Positions 17,124-25,737 of a DNA stretch of 64,000 nucleotides are shown here, piece by piece; the stretch's first letter is position 1; each line of letters begins with the position of its first letter. The notes beneath the pieces were generated by a model. That model did no database searches. It was not told the DNA's origin and saw only the letters and a list, made by a program, of their open reading frames with translations. The stretch comes from an uncultured Collinsella sp. (lineage in GTDB: Bacteria > Actinomycetota > Coriobacteriia > Coriobacteriales > Coriobacteriaceae): NCBI GenBank assembly GCA_900544095.1, contig UQTV01000001.1, forward strand, positions 186,001-250,000, given 5' to 3'. The translations under genes and the position numbers were made by a program.

Positions 17124-19841
17124 TTACTTCTTCTTTTTGCTCGGCATCGAGACTTTGATGCCTTGGGCGGACTTGGTTACGCGAGAGCGCTTGGCTCCGC
17201 TACCCTTCTTTTTCTTGGACTGGGCCTGGGCCACGCCCTCGAGTGCGCGGGCCTCGGCCTCACGAACGGTGCGAGATTCGCGGCGCTGCGCCATGTCGGC
17301 GGCGACGCGCTTGGCAAAACGCTCCGCCGTCGAACCCGTCGAGCTCACCTTGCCGCCACCGCGACCCAGGCGGACACGCACACCGCGACCAAAACCAGTT
17401 GCGGCATGACGACGACGCGGCTTAAGTGAATCCATCATCGTGGCGAGCTTAAAGAACACCGAGCAGGTAAAGGCCACGATGACAGCCAAGATAACCATCT
17501 GGCCCATCGACAGGTTAGCAATAGACAGCAGCTCCGGGAATCCGATAACGCCCACCAGGATGCCGGCGACTACAAACACAAAGAGCACCACACGTAAGGG
17601 CGTGAGAGGCTGCGAGATGCGCCAGATCAGGCTGACGCTCGCCGCGCACGACGTAAGCAGGCACATCGTAGACAGCGTGAGCTGGCTAAAGCCAAACACC
17701 CGCGCCACAAAGATATCGAGCGCCGCAGCCAAAATGACCGCAATCGACGCCGGCAGTGCCCGCTTGAGCACGTTCGTCAGGAACGATCCCTTCACGCGAG
17801 CATTGTTGGGCTCCAGGCCCAACACAAAGCCCGGCGCGCCAATACAGAAGAAGTTAATGAGCGTCATCTGGATGGGCTCGAAGGGGTACGGCGGCAGCGC
17901 GATGCACAGCGCCGCCAAGCCCATCGAGAACAGCGTTTTGGTCAGGAACAGCGCCGCGGAGCGCTGCAGGTTGTTGATGGAGCGACGGCCCTCGGCCACC
18001 ACGGCGGGCATCGAGGCAAAGTCGTTGTCGACGAGTACGATCTCGGCCACGTTACGCGCGGCGTCGGAGCCAGCCGCCATGGCGACGGAGCAGTCAGCCT
18101 CCTTGAGCGCTAGCACATCGTTAACGCCGTCGCCCGTCATGGCCACGGTGTGCTCGCGGCGCTTGAGTGCCTGCACGAGCTCGCGCTTCTGCTGCGGGGT
18201 CACACGACCAAAGACATGGTAGCGGTCCACTGCGGCATCGAGCTTGGCCGGCGTATCGAGCGTCGTGGCGTCCACATAAGCGTCCGCCCCCGGCACGCCC
18301 ACCACGCGCGCAATCGACGACACCGTACGCGGGTCGTCGCCACTGATCACGTTGAGGGTCACGCCCTGCTCGTTAAAGTACCCGATGGTCTCGGCGGCCG
18401 AGGTGCGGATCTCGTCGCGAATGGTCACAAAGCCCACGGGCTCGGCCTCGCCCACCATATCGCCATCGGGCGTAAAGCCGTCCACGCAGGCCACCACAAG
18501 CACGCGGCAGGTGTCGGCAAGTTCGGCCACGCGGTTCTCGACCTGCGAAAAGGCGCGCTCTGAAAGCACAAATTGCGTCGCGCCCATCACATAGGAGCCC
18601 TGCGCAAACGAGGCACCGCTCCACTTTTTGGACGACGAGAACGGAATGACCGACAGCGGCTCAGACACCTCGACCGGGCGGTCGGCGTAGTAGTTGAGCA
18701 GCGCCTGGCAGGTCTCGTTGGCATCGGCCGAGGTCGCACGTGCGACGTTAGCCAGAGCAAAATCGAGCACCGTGGTATCGACGGGAACGGCGGCGTCGCC
18801 CTCCCCCGCACCCATACCCTCGACCGGCAGCGGATAGGTACCCTCGACCTCCATGCGGCCCGACGTGATGGTGCCCGTCTTGTCCAGGCACAGCACGTCG
18901 ACGCGCGCGAGCGTCTCAATGCAGTAGAGCTGCTGCGCGAGTACCTTGCGGCGGGCCAGGCGCACCGTGGCGATGGCGAGCACCGACGAGGTCAGCAGCA
19001 CCAGGCCTTGCGGGATCATGCCCAGCAGGGCGCCCACCGTGGACAGCAGCGCCGACGAAGGCACATGACCAGCCAACAGCTCGGAGAAGCACCACGAAAG
19101 CGCGCTATTGCCTGGGGTTCCCGCGGCATCCCACAGCTCGCTCACGCTCGAGGCAAACAACGCCAAACCGAGCGGGATCATGATGATGCTCGCAAAGCGC
19201 ACGATGGCGTTAAGCGCGTTCATGATCTCGGAATTGACCTTTTTGACGTACTTGGCCTCGTTATTAATTTTGGCCACGTAGTTGTCGGCGCCGACATGGA
19301 TCACGCGGGCGCGCAGCAGACCCGAGTCGATAAAGCTGCCGCTCATGAGCTCGGAACCGGGCCGTTTCTTAATAAGATCGCTCTCGCCCGTCAGCAGGCT
19401 CTCGTTCACGAGCGCCTCGCCCGAAACCACCACGGCGTCAGCGGGGATCTGGTCGCCGCGCCCCAGGCGGATGATGTCGTCGAGCACGATCTGGTCCAGC
19501 TCGAGCTCCACCTCGGAGCCGTCGCGCACCGCGATGGCCTTCTTGGAGGTCAGCAGCGTGAGCTTATCGACCATCTTTTTGGAACGCATGGACTGAATGA
19601 CGCCAATAGCGGTATTGAGGAACACCACGAACAGGAACGTCAGATTCTTAAACGAACCGGTCAAAATGACCAGGAACGCCAAGATCACGTTGATCAAATT
19701 GAACAGCGTGCAGAGGTTCTCGATGATGAGCTCCTTGACCGACTTGGTCTTGAGCTCCATGTTGCGGTTGATCTTACCGGCGGCGATGCGCTCCTCGACC
19801 TCGGCGGTCGAGAGTCCGCGCTCGATATCCGTTGCTGCCAT
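17124..19841 (-). CDS. Cation-translocating P-type ATPase (CtpE-like)
   Basis: P-type ATPases move cations using a phospho-aspartate intermediate. The phosphorylation motif DKTGTIT, the actuator loop LLTGESDLIKK, and the hinge MTGDGVNDVLALKEAD are all intact. The segment GMIPQGLVLLTSS before the phosphorylation site resembles the CtpE subfamily (calcium or magnesium in mycobacteria) more than the heavy-metal type, and no N-terminal metal-binding CxxC domain exists. About ten membrane segments are seen. The C-terminal 100 residues are very basic (KKKKGSGAKRSR, then KKKK at the end), an odd cytoplasmic tail. ATG 19841 is preferred but GTG 19856 and ATG 19853 are possible. The ion is not determined. 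Confidence 0.85.
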   Translation of the reverse strand: MAATDIERGLSTAEVEERIAAGKINRNMELKTKSVKELIIENLCTLFNLINVILAFLVILTGSFKNLTFLFVVFLNTAIGVIQSMRSKKMVDKLTLLTSKKAIAVRDGSEVELELDQIVLDDIIRLGRGDQIPADAVVVSGEALVNESLLTGESDLIKKRPGSELMSGSFIDSGLLRARVIHVGADNYVAKINNEAKYVKKVNSEIMNALNAIVRFASIIMIPLGLALFASSVSELWDAAGTPGNSALSWCFSELLAGHVPSSALLSTVGALLGMIPQGLVLLTSSVLAIATVRLARRKVLAQQLYCIETLARVDVLCLDKTGTITSGRMEVEGTYPLPVEGMGAGEGDAAVPVDTTVLDFALANVARATSADANETCQALLNYYADRPVEVSEPLSVIPFSSSKKWSGASFAQGSYVMGATQFVLSERAFSQVENRVAELADTCRVLVVACVDGFTPDGDMVGEAEPVGFVTIRDEIRTSAAETIGYFNEQGVTLNVISGDDPRTVSSIARVVGVPGADAYVDATTLDTPAKLDAAVDRYHVFGRVTPQQKRELVQALKRREHTVAMTGDGVNDVLALKEADCSVAMAAGSDAARNVAEIVLVDNDFASMPAVVAEGRRSINNLQRSAALFLTKTLFSMGLAALCIALPPYPFEPIQMTLINFFCIGAPGFVLGLEPNNARVKGSFLTNVLKRALPASIAVILAAALDIFVARVFGFSQLTLSTMCLLTSCAASVSLIWRISQPLTPLRVVLFVFVVAGILVGVIGFPELLSIANLSMGQMVILAVIVAFTCSVFFKLATMMDSLKPRRRHAATGFGRGVRVRLGRGGGKVSSTGSTAERFAKRVAADMAQRRESRTVREAEARALEGVAQAQSKKKKGSGAKRSRVTKSAQGIKVSMPSKKKK

Positions 19842-19876
19842 ACCACGTCCCATCACGTCGCGTCGGTATAAGAAAA

Positions 19877-19906
19877 ACCGCCCGGACCATGCGAGGTTCG
19901 GACGGT
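19877..19906 (-). terminator. Terminator of the tRNA-Arg(CCG) gene
   Basis: On the minus strand a 12-bp imperfect stem (ACCGTCCGAACC with GGTCCGGGCGGT) is followed by TTTTTC. It is placed 12 bases past the tRNA 3' end. Confidence 0.75.
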
Positions 19907-19917
19907 CTCACGTTCGA

Positions 19918-19994
19918 TGGTGCCCCATGTTGGATTCGAACCAACGGCCTTCTGCTCCGGAGGCAGACGCTCTAATCCCCTGAGCTAATAGGGC
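19918..19994 (-). tRNA. tRNA-Arg (anticodon CCG)
   Basis: The minus strand folds into a full cloverleaf of 77 bases. The acceptor GCCCTAT pairs with ATGGGGC, the D arm is GCTC/GAGC, the anticodon stem is TCTGC/GCAGA with loop CTCCGGA, and the T arm is GTTGG/CCAAC with TTCGAAT. CCA is encoded. The anticodon CCG reads CGG arginine codons. Confidence 0.95.
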
Positions 19995-20005
19995 CAACGC
20001 TTGGC

Positions 20006-20035
20006 ATTATACCCAAGTGCACCACGGGCTATCAA
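20006..20035 (-). promoter_or_regulatory. Promoter of tRNA-Arg(CCG)
   Basis: On the minus strand TTGATA (20035-20030) and TATAAT (20011-20006) are separated by 18 bases, close to the sigma-70 consensus. The predicted start lies a few bases before the tRNA 5' end at 19994. Confidence 0.65.
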
Positions 20036-20087
20036 AATAAAAGAAAAAGCTTTGCAATTCCGAGGAAGACGCGGCTCAACGGCCCAC

Positions 20088-20120
20088 TTTAGAAGGCAAA
20101 AGCGAGTCAGATAGTATAAA
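20088..20120 (+). promoter_or_regulatory. Possible promoter of the aromatic operon
   Basis: TTTAGA (20088-20093) and TAGTAT (20112-20117) are 18 bases apart; TATAAA overlaps at 20115-20120. The match is weak but it is the only candidate between the divergent tRNA promoter and the leader ORF, and would start transcription almost at the leader ATG. Confidence 0.35.
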
Positions 20121-20125
20121 CTCTC

Positions 20126-20188
20126 ATGCACCATATGTACACGGCTCGCGATGCGGGCCGTTTTTGCAAGGGTTATCCATCGAGGTGA
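20126..20188 (+). CDS. Possible 20-codon leader peptide of the aromatic operon
   Basis: A small ORF starts at ATG 20126 and stops at TGA 20186-20188, inside the ribosome-binding region of the DAHP synthase gene. It encodes Tyr at codons 5 and 17 and Phe at codon 13. It runs straight through a terminator-like hairpin at 20141-20161, so a translating ribosome would have to melt that hairpin. Such an arrangement fits attenuation or translational coupling, but the aromatic codons are too few and dispersed to prove a classic leader peptide. It has no clear ribosome-binding site and might be leaderless or not translated. Confidence 0.3.
   Translation: MHHMYTARDAGRFCKGYPSR
20141..20165 (+). terminator. 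Terminator-like hairpin (attenuator candidate) before DAHP synthase
   Basis: ACGGCTCGC (20141-20149) pairs with GCGGGCCGT (20153-20161) across a GAT loop, giving nine pairs with one G-U, followed by TTTT. It lies about 35 bases upstream of the start of the first aromatic gene, on the coding strand and downstream of the only promoter candidate, the position expected of an attenuator. Confidence 0.5.
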
Positions 20189-20198
20189 GAGGCACACC

Positions 20199-21221
20199 AT
20201 GATTGCAATTTTAAAAGAGAGCGCCAGCGACGAGGCCGTCAGCCATATCGTCAGCTGGATTGAGAAAAAGGGCCTGAAGACCGATGTCTCGCGCGGCGAG
20301 AATGAGACGATCATCGGCCTGGTGGGCGATACGACCAAGATCGACCCGTTCCTGCTCGAGTCCATGGATGTCGTCGAGCGCGTGCAGCGCGTCTCCGAGC
20401 CGTTCAAGCGCGCCAACCGCAAGTTCCACCCCGAGGACTCCGTCATCGACTGCGGCCACGGCGTACATGTAGGCGGCGACCAGTTCCAGGTCATCGCCGG
20501 CCCGTGCTCCGTCGAGGGCGAGAACCTCATCCGCATCGCCCGCCGCGTGAAGGCCGCCGGTGCCACGATGCTGCGCGGCGGCGCCTACAAGCCCCGCACT
20601 TCCCCGTACGCCTACCAGGGCATGGGCCCTGCTGGCCTGGACCTGCTGTGCGAGGCGTCTGCCGAGCTCGACATGCCGATCGTCACCGAGATCATGGACC
20701 CGCGCGACGTGCAGGTCTTCCTGGACAAGAAAATCGACGTCATGCAGATCGGCGCCCGCAACGCACAGAACTTCCCCCTGCTCAAGGAGGTCGGCAAGAC
20801 CAAGACCCCGATCCTGCTTAAGCGCGGCATGTCCGGCACGATCGATGAGCTGCTCATGGCCGCCGAGTACATCATGAGCGAGGGCAACGACAACGTCATC
20901 CTGTGCGAGCGCGGCATCCGCACCTTCGAGACCCGTACTCGCAACACCTTCGACCTCAACGCCGTGCCGGTGCTGCACCACCTGTCGCACCTGCCCGTCG
21001 TCGCCGACCCCAGCCACGCCACCGGCTACACCCGCTACGTTGAGCCCATGGCGCTTGCCGCGACCGCCTGCGGCGCCAACGGCCTGGAGATCGAGGTCCA
21101 CGACGAGCCGAGCCGCGCCTGGTCCGACGGCGCCCAGGCCCTCACCCCCGATCAGTTCGACGACACCATGCGCCGCATCCGAGCCATCCGCGAGGTCGTC
21201 TGCCAAGAGACCATGGAGTAG
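20199..21221 (+). CDS. aroF: 3-deoxy-7-phosphoheptulonate synthase (DAHP synthase, type I-beta)
   Basis: This enzyme condenses phosphoenolpyruvate and erythrose 4-phosphate, the first step of the shikimate pathway. Residues 1-70 form a small ferredoxin-like domain (MIAILKESASDEAVSHIV) of the type that gives Tyr/Phe feedback control in the Thermotoga enzyme, followed by the barrel with FQVIAGPCSVE, GGAYKPRTSPYA, IGARNAQNFPLLKEV and VVADPSHATG. The frame opens at 20151, but GAGGTGAGAGG precedes the ATG at 20199, and family starts agree. It heads a run of eight same-strand aromatic genes. The symbol refers to the subfamily; Gram-positive annotations also use aroG or aroA(G). Confidence 0.94.
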   Translation: MIAILKESASDEAVSHIVSWIEKKGLKTDVSRGENETIIGLVGDTTKIDPFLLESMDVVERVQRVSEPFKRANRKFHPEDSVIDCGHGVHVGGDQFQVIAGPCSVEGENLIRIARRVKAAGATMLRGGAYKPRTSPYAYQGMGPAGLDLLCEASAELDMPIVTEIMDPRDVQVFLDKKIDVMQIGARNAQNFPLLKEVGKTKTPILLKRGMSGTIDELLMAAEYIMSEGNDNVILCERGIRTFETRTRNTFDLNAVPVLHHLSHLPVVADPSHATGYTRYVEPMALAATACGANGLEIEVHDEPSRAWSDGAQALTPDQFDDTMRRIRAIREVVCQETME

Positions 21222-21224
21222 CCC

Positions 21225-22139
21225 ATGGGTACCGTGAGAAACGCGCGCGTTAACCAGGGCGGCCCCAAGTGCGCCGGCATCGTCGGCCTTGGCCTCATCG
21301 GCGGCAGCTTTGCCCGCGGCTATGCGCAGGCAGGCGTCCGCGTGCTGGCCTGGGATCCCGATGACGATGTCATGACGGCTGCCAGCATGGGCACCGTTGC
21401 CGGCGAGCTCAACGACGAGACGCTCGGCGAATGCGACATCATCGTCCTGGCTTGCTACCCCGAAGCCTGCATCGAGTGGCTCGAGGCACACGCCCAGGCA
21501 CTCGCCGACGCCACCGACACCGATGCCATCATGGGCCCCGTGGTGATCGACACGGTGGGCGTCAAGGGCATTGTGTGCGAGCGGGCCTTTGAGCTCGCGC
21601 GAGAGCACGGCTTTTACTTCGTGGGCGCACACCCCATGGCGGGCACCCAGTTTTCGGGCTATGCGCACTCCTGCGCCGACCTGTTTCAGGGCGCGCCGCT
21701 CGTGCTCGTGCCGCCCGCGGTGGACGATGCGCTCAAGCTGGAGCTTTTGGGCCAGGTGCGCGAGATGGTGCGCCCCTTGGGCTTTGGCAAGTTCAGCGTG
21801 ACCAGCGCCGCAGAGCACGACCGCGTGATCGCCTTCACGAGCCAGCTTGCGCACGTGGTATCCAACGCCTACGTCAAAAGCCCCACTGCCCAGGTCCACC
21901 ACGGCTTTTCGGCCGGTAGCTACCGCGATCTCACCCGCGTGGCGCACCTCAACCCGCAAATGTGGTCCGAGCTCATGATCGACAACGCCGACGCACTCGC
22001 CTTCGAGATCGACCATCTGATCGAGTCGCTCGGCGCCTACAGCCGTGCGCTCAAGGACCGCGACCAGCGTTATCTGGAGAATCTTCTTGCCGAGGGAGAC
22101 CGCATCAAGCGCGCGCTCGATGACGAGGCCTCCCACTAG
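21225..22139 (+). CDS. tyrA: Prephenate dehydrogenase
   Basis: TyrA oxidatively decarboxylates prephenate to 4-hydroxyphenylpyruvate, committing flux to tyrosine. The Rossmann motif GIVGLGLIGGSFARGYAQAG, seen as GLGLIGGSFARG, is at about residues 18-30; FVGAHPMAGTQFSGY and the later helix-rich dimer domain complete the family pattern. At 304 residues it ends without an ACT domain, so direct tyrosine feedback on this protein is less likely. GGAG is six bases upstream of the start, and the gene begins three bases after the DAHP synthase stop. Confidence 0.93.
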   Translation: MGTVRNARVNQGGPKCAGIVGLGLIGGSFARGYAQAGVRVLAWDPDDDVMTAASMGTVAGELNDETLGECDIIVLACYPEACIEWLEAHAQALADATDTDAIMGPVVIDTVGVKGIVCERAFELAREHGFYFVGAHPMAGTQFSGYAHSCADLFQGAPLVLVPPAVDDALKLELLGQVREMVRPLGFGKFSVTSAAEHDRVIAFTSQLAHVVSNAYVKSPTAQVHHGFSAGSYRDLTRVAHLNPQMWSELMIDNADALAFEIDHLIESLGAYSRALKDRDQRYLENLLAEGDRIKRALDDEASH

Positions 22140-22175
22140 ACCACCTATCACGCCAGGTCGAAAGGACCGAAGCTT

Positions 22176-23282
22176 ATGGCGATTACCATCGATATCGACA
22201 CCGCACGCCCCTACCAGGTGCATGTGGGCACGTTTTTGCTGGAGCAGGCGGGACCGCTCGTGCGCGCCACTGCCGGCGGCACCAAGGCCGTCATCGTGAC
22301 GGACACCAACGTGGGCCCGCTCTACCAGATGCCCGTTAAGCAGAGCCTGGAGGCGTCAGGCTACGAGGTGAGCATCTGCACCTTCGAGGCCGGCGAGGCC
22401 CATAAGCGCGCCGAAACCTATGTTGCCATTTTGGAGTTTGTGGCCGAGCACGAACTTTCGCGCTCCGACGTGATCGTAGCACTCGGCGGCGGCGTCGTAG
22501 GCGACGTGGCGGGCTTTGTGGCCGCCACCTACATGCGCGGCTGCAAGTTCGTGCAGATTCCCACAAGCCTGCTCGCCATGGTGGATTCGTCGGTGGGCGG
22601 CAAGACGGCCATCGACCTGGCTGCCGGCAAAAACCTCGCGGGCGCCTTCTGGCAGCCGAGTGTTGTTATCGCCGACGTGGGGTGCCTGGCCACCCTCACG
22701 CCCGAGCAGTTCGCCGACGGATGCGGCGAGGTCGTCAAGCACGCCGTGATCGCCGATCCGGAGCTTTTCGCCGAGCTGGAGAAGACCCCGCTCACGCTGG
22801 AGCTGCTCAACCGCGATGTAGCCCGCGTGGCGCTCATCATCGCCCGCAATATCGACATCAAGCGCGCCGTGGTCGTCGCCGACGAGCGCGAAACCAACCA
22901 GCGCAAGCTCCTCAACTTTGGACACAGCGCCGGACACGCCGTCGAGGCCTGCGAGCACTTTGAGCTCGGACACGGCAACTGTGTGTCGATCGGCATGGGC
23001 ATCATCACGCGCGCCGCGGCCCTGCACGGCGTTTGCGATGCCGCACTGCCCGGTCGTATTGAGGAACTCTGCGCCCGCCATGGCCTCAAGACCCGCTGCG
23101 ACCTAGATGCCGATGCCGTCTTTGCCGAGGCGCTCCACGACAAGAAGCGCGCGGGCGACACCATCGACCTGGTGATTCCGCACGGCATTGGCCGCTGCAG
23201 CATCGACCGCACGCCACTTTCCACTTTCCACGAACTCATTGCCGAGGGCCTCGGCCAGAAGGGAGACGCATCCGCATGCTAG
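22176..23282 (+). CDS. aroB: 3-dehydroquinate synthase
   Basis: AroB cyclises DAHP to 3-dehydroquinate using catalytic NAD and a divalent metal. The NAD-binding segment ALGGGVVGDVAGFVAATY, the substrate loop SSVGGKTAIDLAAGKNLAGAF (seen as SVGGKTAIDL) and the metal-ligand regions CGEVVKHAVI and NFGHSAGHAVE are all present. Length (368) is normal. The gene overlaps aroA by seven bases. Confidence 0.95.
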   Translation: MAITIDIDTARPYQVHVGTFLLEQAGPLVRATAGGTKAVIVTDTNVGPLYQMPVKQSLEASGYEVSICTFEAGEAHKRAETYVAILEFVAEHELSRSDVIVALGGGVVGDVAGFVAATYMRGCKFVQIPTSLLAMVDSSVGGKTAIDLAAGKNLAGAFWQPSVVIADVGCLATLTPEQFADGCGEVVKHAVIADPELFAELEKTPLTLELLNRDVARVALIIARNIDIKRAVVVADERETNQRKLLNFGHSAGHAVEACEHFELGHGNCVSIGMGIITRAAALHGVCDAALPGRIEELCARHGLKTRCDLDADAVFAEALHDKKRAGDTIDLVIPHGIGRCSIDRTPLSTFHELIAEGLGQKGDASAC

Positions 23283-24595
23283 CCCGCATCACCCCGTCCC
23301 CGCTTAAGGGCACCGTTCCCGCCATCGCGTCCAAGTCGATGGCGCATCGCCTCATCATCTGCGCTGCGCTTGCCAACGGCGAGACGCACGTCACCTGCAA
23401 CACCACCTGCGCCGACATCGAGGCCACGGTGCGCTGCCTTACGGCACTGGGTGCTCGCATCGAGACCGTCGAGGACGGCTTCCAGGTCCACCCCACCATG
23501 AAGAGTGTTGAGTTTGGCCTGCTCAAGGCCCTTGCCGGCGGCACGCTTGACTGCGGTGAAAGTGGCTCCACGCTGCGCTTTATGCTGCCTGTCGCCTGCG
23601 CGCTGGGTGCGGATGCCACCTTCGTAGGCCAGGGCCGCCTGGGCGCCCGCCCGCTCTCCCCGCTCTCGGACGAGATCATCGCCGCCGGCTGCGACCTACA
23701 GGGTCTGGGCGGTTTTCCGCTCAAGACGAGCGGCCGCATGCGCCCGGGCACCTTTGTGCTTCCGGGCAACGTGAGCTCGCAGTACATCTCGGGCCTGCTG
23801 CTGGCAGCCCCGCTGCTGGCCCAGCCCTCCTGCGTGCAGGTAACCGGCCTCATCGAGAGCCGCCCCTACATCAACCTGACGATACAGGCCATGAAGGCCT
23901 TTGGCGTCGAGGTCAACGTCGAGCGCATTCCGGCCAAGGACGACCAGCCCGAGGTCACGAACTTCCGCGTGAGCAGCGGCTCGTACCGCACGCCCGGCAG
24001 CGTAGCCGTCGAGGGCGACTGGTCCAACGCCGCCTTTTGGCTGTGCGCCGGTGCCATCGGCACCGACCCAATCACCGTCGAGGGCGTGTCACTGAGCTCC
24101 GCACAGGGCGACCGTAACGTGCTTGCCGCGCTTTCGCGCTTTGGCGCCCGCATCGTGCGCTCCACCAACGCCGCCACCGTGCAGTCCGACAAGCTCGCCG
24201 GCTTTGAGATGAGTGCCCACGACATTCCGGACCTGGTGCCCGTCATCTCGGCCGTGGCCTCGCTGGCACAGGGCCGCACCTTTATTCGCGATTGCGTCCG
24301 TCTGCGCATCAAGGAATCCGACCGTCTGGTCACCACCACCCGCGAGCTCACCGCGCTGGGCGCGCAGGTGCGCATTGCCGGCGATGACCTCATCATCAAG
24401 GGTGTCGATGCCTTCACCGGCGGCGAGGTCGATTCGCACAACGACCATCGCATCGCCATGATGGCCGCTATCGCCGCGAGCCGCGCCACCGGCGAGGTCG
24501 TGATCCACGGCGCCGAGGCCGTCAACAAGTCCTATCCCGATTTCTTCGACCACTACCGCCTGCTGGGCGGCAAGGTCACACTCGAGGAGGAATAG
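23276..24595 (+). CDS. aroA: 5-enolpyruvylshikimate-3-phosphate synthase
   Basis: AroA transfers the enolpyruvyl group of PEP to shikimate 3-phosphate; it is the glyphosate target. The conserved SKSMAHRLIICAALA, CGESGSTLRFMLP and the C-terminal RIKESDRL and DHRIAMM motifs are intact. In the segment equivalent to the glyphosate-sensitive LAGNA(G/A)TAxR loop the protein reads LDCGESGSTLRF, as in class II Gram-positive enzymes, which are often less glyphosate-sensitive; that property is inferred only. It starts within the end of aroB. Confidence 0.94.
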   Translation: MLARITPSPLKGTVPAIASKSMAHRLIICAALANGETHVTCNTTCADIEATVRCLTALGARIETVEDGFQVHPTMKSVEFGLLKALAGGTLDCGESGSTLRFMLPVACALGADATFVGQGRLGARPLSPLSDEIIAAGCDLQGLGGFPLKTSGRMRPGTFVLPGNVSSQYISGLLLAAPLLAQPSCVQVTGLIESRPYINLTIQAMKAFGVEVNVERIPAKDDQPEVTNFRVSSGSYRTPGSVAVEGDWSNAAFWLCAGAIGTDPITVEGVSLSSAQGDRNVLAALSRFGARIVRSTNAATVQSDKLAGFEMSAHDIPDLVPVISAVASLAQGRTFIRDCVRLRIKESDRLVTTTRELTALGAQVRIAGDDLIIKGVDAFTGGEVDSHNDHRIAMMAAIAASRATGEVVIHGAEAVNKSYPDFFDHYRLLGGKVTLEEE

Positions 24596-24596
24596 C

Positions 24597-25694
24597 ATGT
24601 CCTCGACCTTTGGCAACGTCTTGCACTTAAGCATCTTCGGCCAGTCGCACTCCCCCGCCATCGGCTGCTCACTCGATGGCATTCCGGCGGGCATCGCCGT
24701 GGACCAGGAGCAGCTGCAGGCCTTCCTCGACCGTCGCGCCCCCGGTCGCGACGAGACCGCAACCAAACGCCGCGAGGCCGACGCCGCGCACATCATCGCC
24801 GGTGTTGTCGATGGACATACCACCGGCGCGCCCATCGCCGCGATTATCGAGAACACCAACACGCGCTCCAAGGATTACTCCGAGCTGCGCCGCAAGCCCC
24901 GTCCCGGACATGCGGACTTCCCTGCGCGCGTGAAGTATCACAACATGCACGATGTCGCCGGCGGCGGACACTTCTCCGGCCGCCTAACGGCACCCCTGTG
25001 CATCGCCGGCGGCATTGCGCTGCAGGCACTCGAGGCCCGCGGCATTAAAGTGATGGCGCATGTGGCGCAGATCGGCGGCATCTCCGACCTGCCGATGGAC
25101 GACATAGTCTATCGCGAGGCCGACCGCAAGGCGATCCTTACGAACGATCTGCCGTGCATTGACGCCGCCGCAGCCGGCCGCATGCGCGAGGAGATCCTAG
25201 CCGCGCGCGACGAGCTAGACAGCATCGGCGGCATCGTGGAGTGCGGCATCTACGGACTTCCCGCGGGCATCGGCGACCCCATGTTCGACGGCATCGAGAA
25301 CCGCATCGCGCAAATCGCGTTTGGCATTCCAGCCGTAAAGGGCGTGGAGTTTGGCATGGGCTTTGCCGTGGCCGCCATGCGCGGCAGCGAGAACAATGAT
25401 CCGTATCGCATCGATGCCGAGACCGGCGAGATCGAGGTCGAGTCCAACAACGCCGGCGGCATCCTGGGCGGTATTTCGACCGGCGCGCCCGTCATGTGGC
25501 GCATGGCCGTAAAGCCGACGCCCTCCATTGGCCGCGAGCAGCAGACGGTGGACATGGACGCTATGGAAAATGCCGAGCTCTCGGTCCACGGCCGCCACGA
25601 TCCCTGCATCGTCCCCAGAGCTGTCCCCGTAGCCGAGGCAGCCGCCGCCCTTGCCATCTGGGACGCCCTCCTCGAAGACGCCGCCCAGCGCTAA
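24597..25694 (+). CDS. aroC: Chorismate synthase
   Basis: AroC makes chorismate by a 1,4-trans elimination that needs reduced FMN. The opening FGNVLHLSIFGQSHSPAIGC, the flavin/substrate histidine region and the RPGHADFPA and SGRLTAPLCIAGG motifs fit the family. Length (365) is usual. GAGGAGG is placed just before the start codon, which follows the aroA stop by one base, so the two are translationally coupled. Confidence 0.95.
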   Translation: MSSTFGNVLHLSIFGQSHSPAIGCSLDGIPAGIAVDQEQLQAFLDRRAPGRDETATKRREADAAHIIAGVVDGHTTGAPIAAIIENTNTRSKDYSELRRKPRPGHADFPARVKYHNMHDVAGGGHFSGRLTAPLCIAGGIALQALEARGIKVMAHVAQIGGISDLPMDDIVYREADRKAILTNDLPCIDAAAAGRMREEILAARDELDSIGGIVECGIYGLPAGIGDPMFDGIENRIAQIAFGIPAVKGVEFGMGFAVAAMRGSENNDPYRIDAETGEIEVESNNAGGILGGISTGAPVMWRMAVKPTPSIGREQQTVDMDAMENAELSVHGRHDPCIVPRAVPVAEAAAALAIWDALLEDAAQR

Positions 25695-25737
25695 CTACCC
25701 ACCCCTCAACATCCCCCGACACGTGAAAGGGGTCTCC

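Noticed and set aside
19995..20199. A T-box riboswitch before the aromatic operon
   Set aside because: No T-box consensus or specifier stem was found; only a hairpin and a short ORF.
20211..22223. A 670-codon minus-strand frame opposite DAHP synthase and tyrA
   Set aside because: Antisense to convincing genes with ribosome-binding sites; sequence is repetitive Gly/Ala/Val without motifs.
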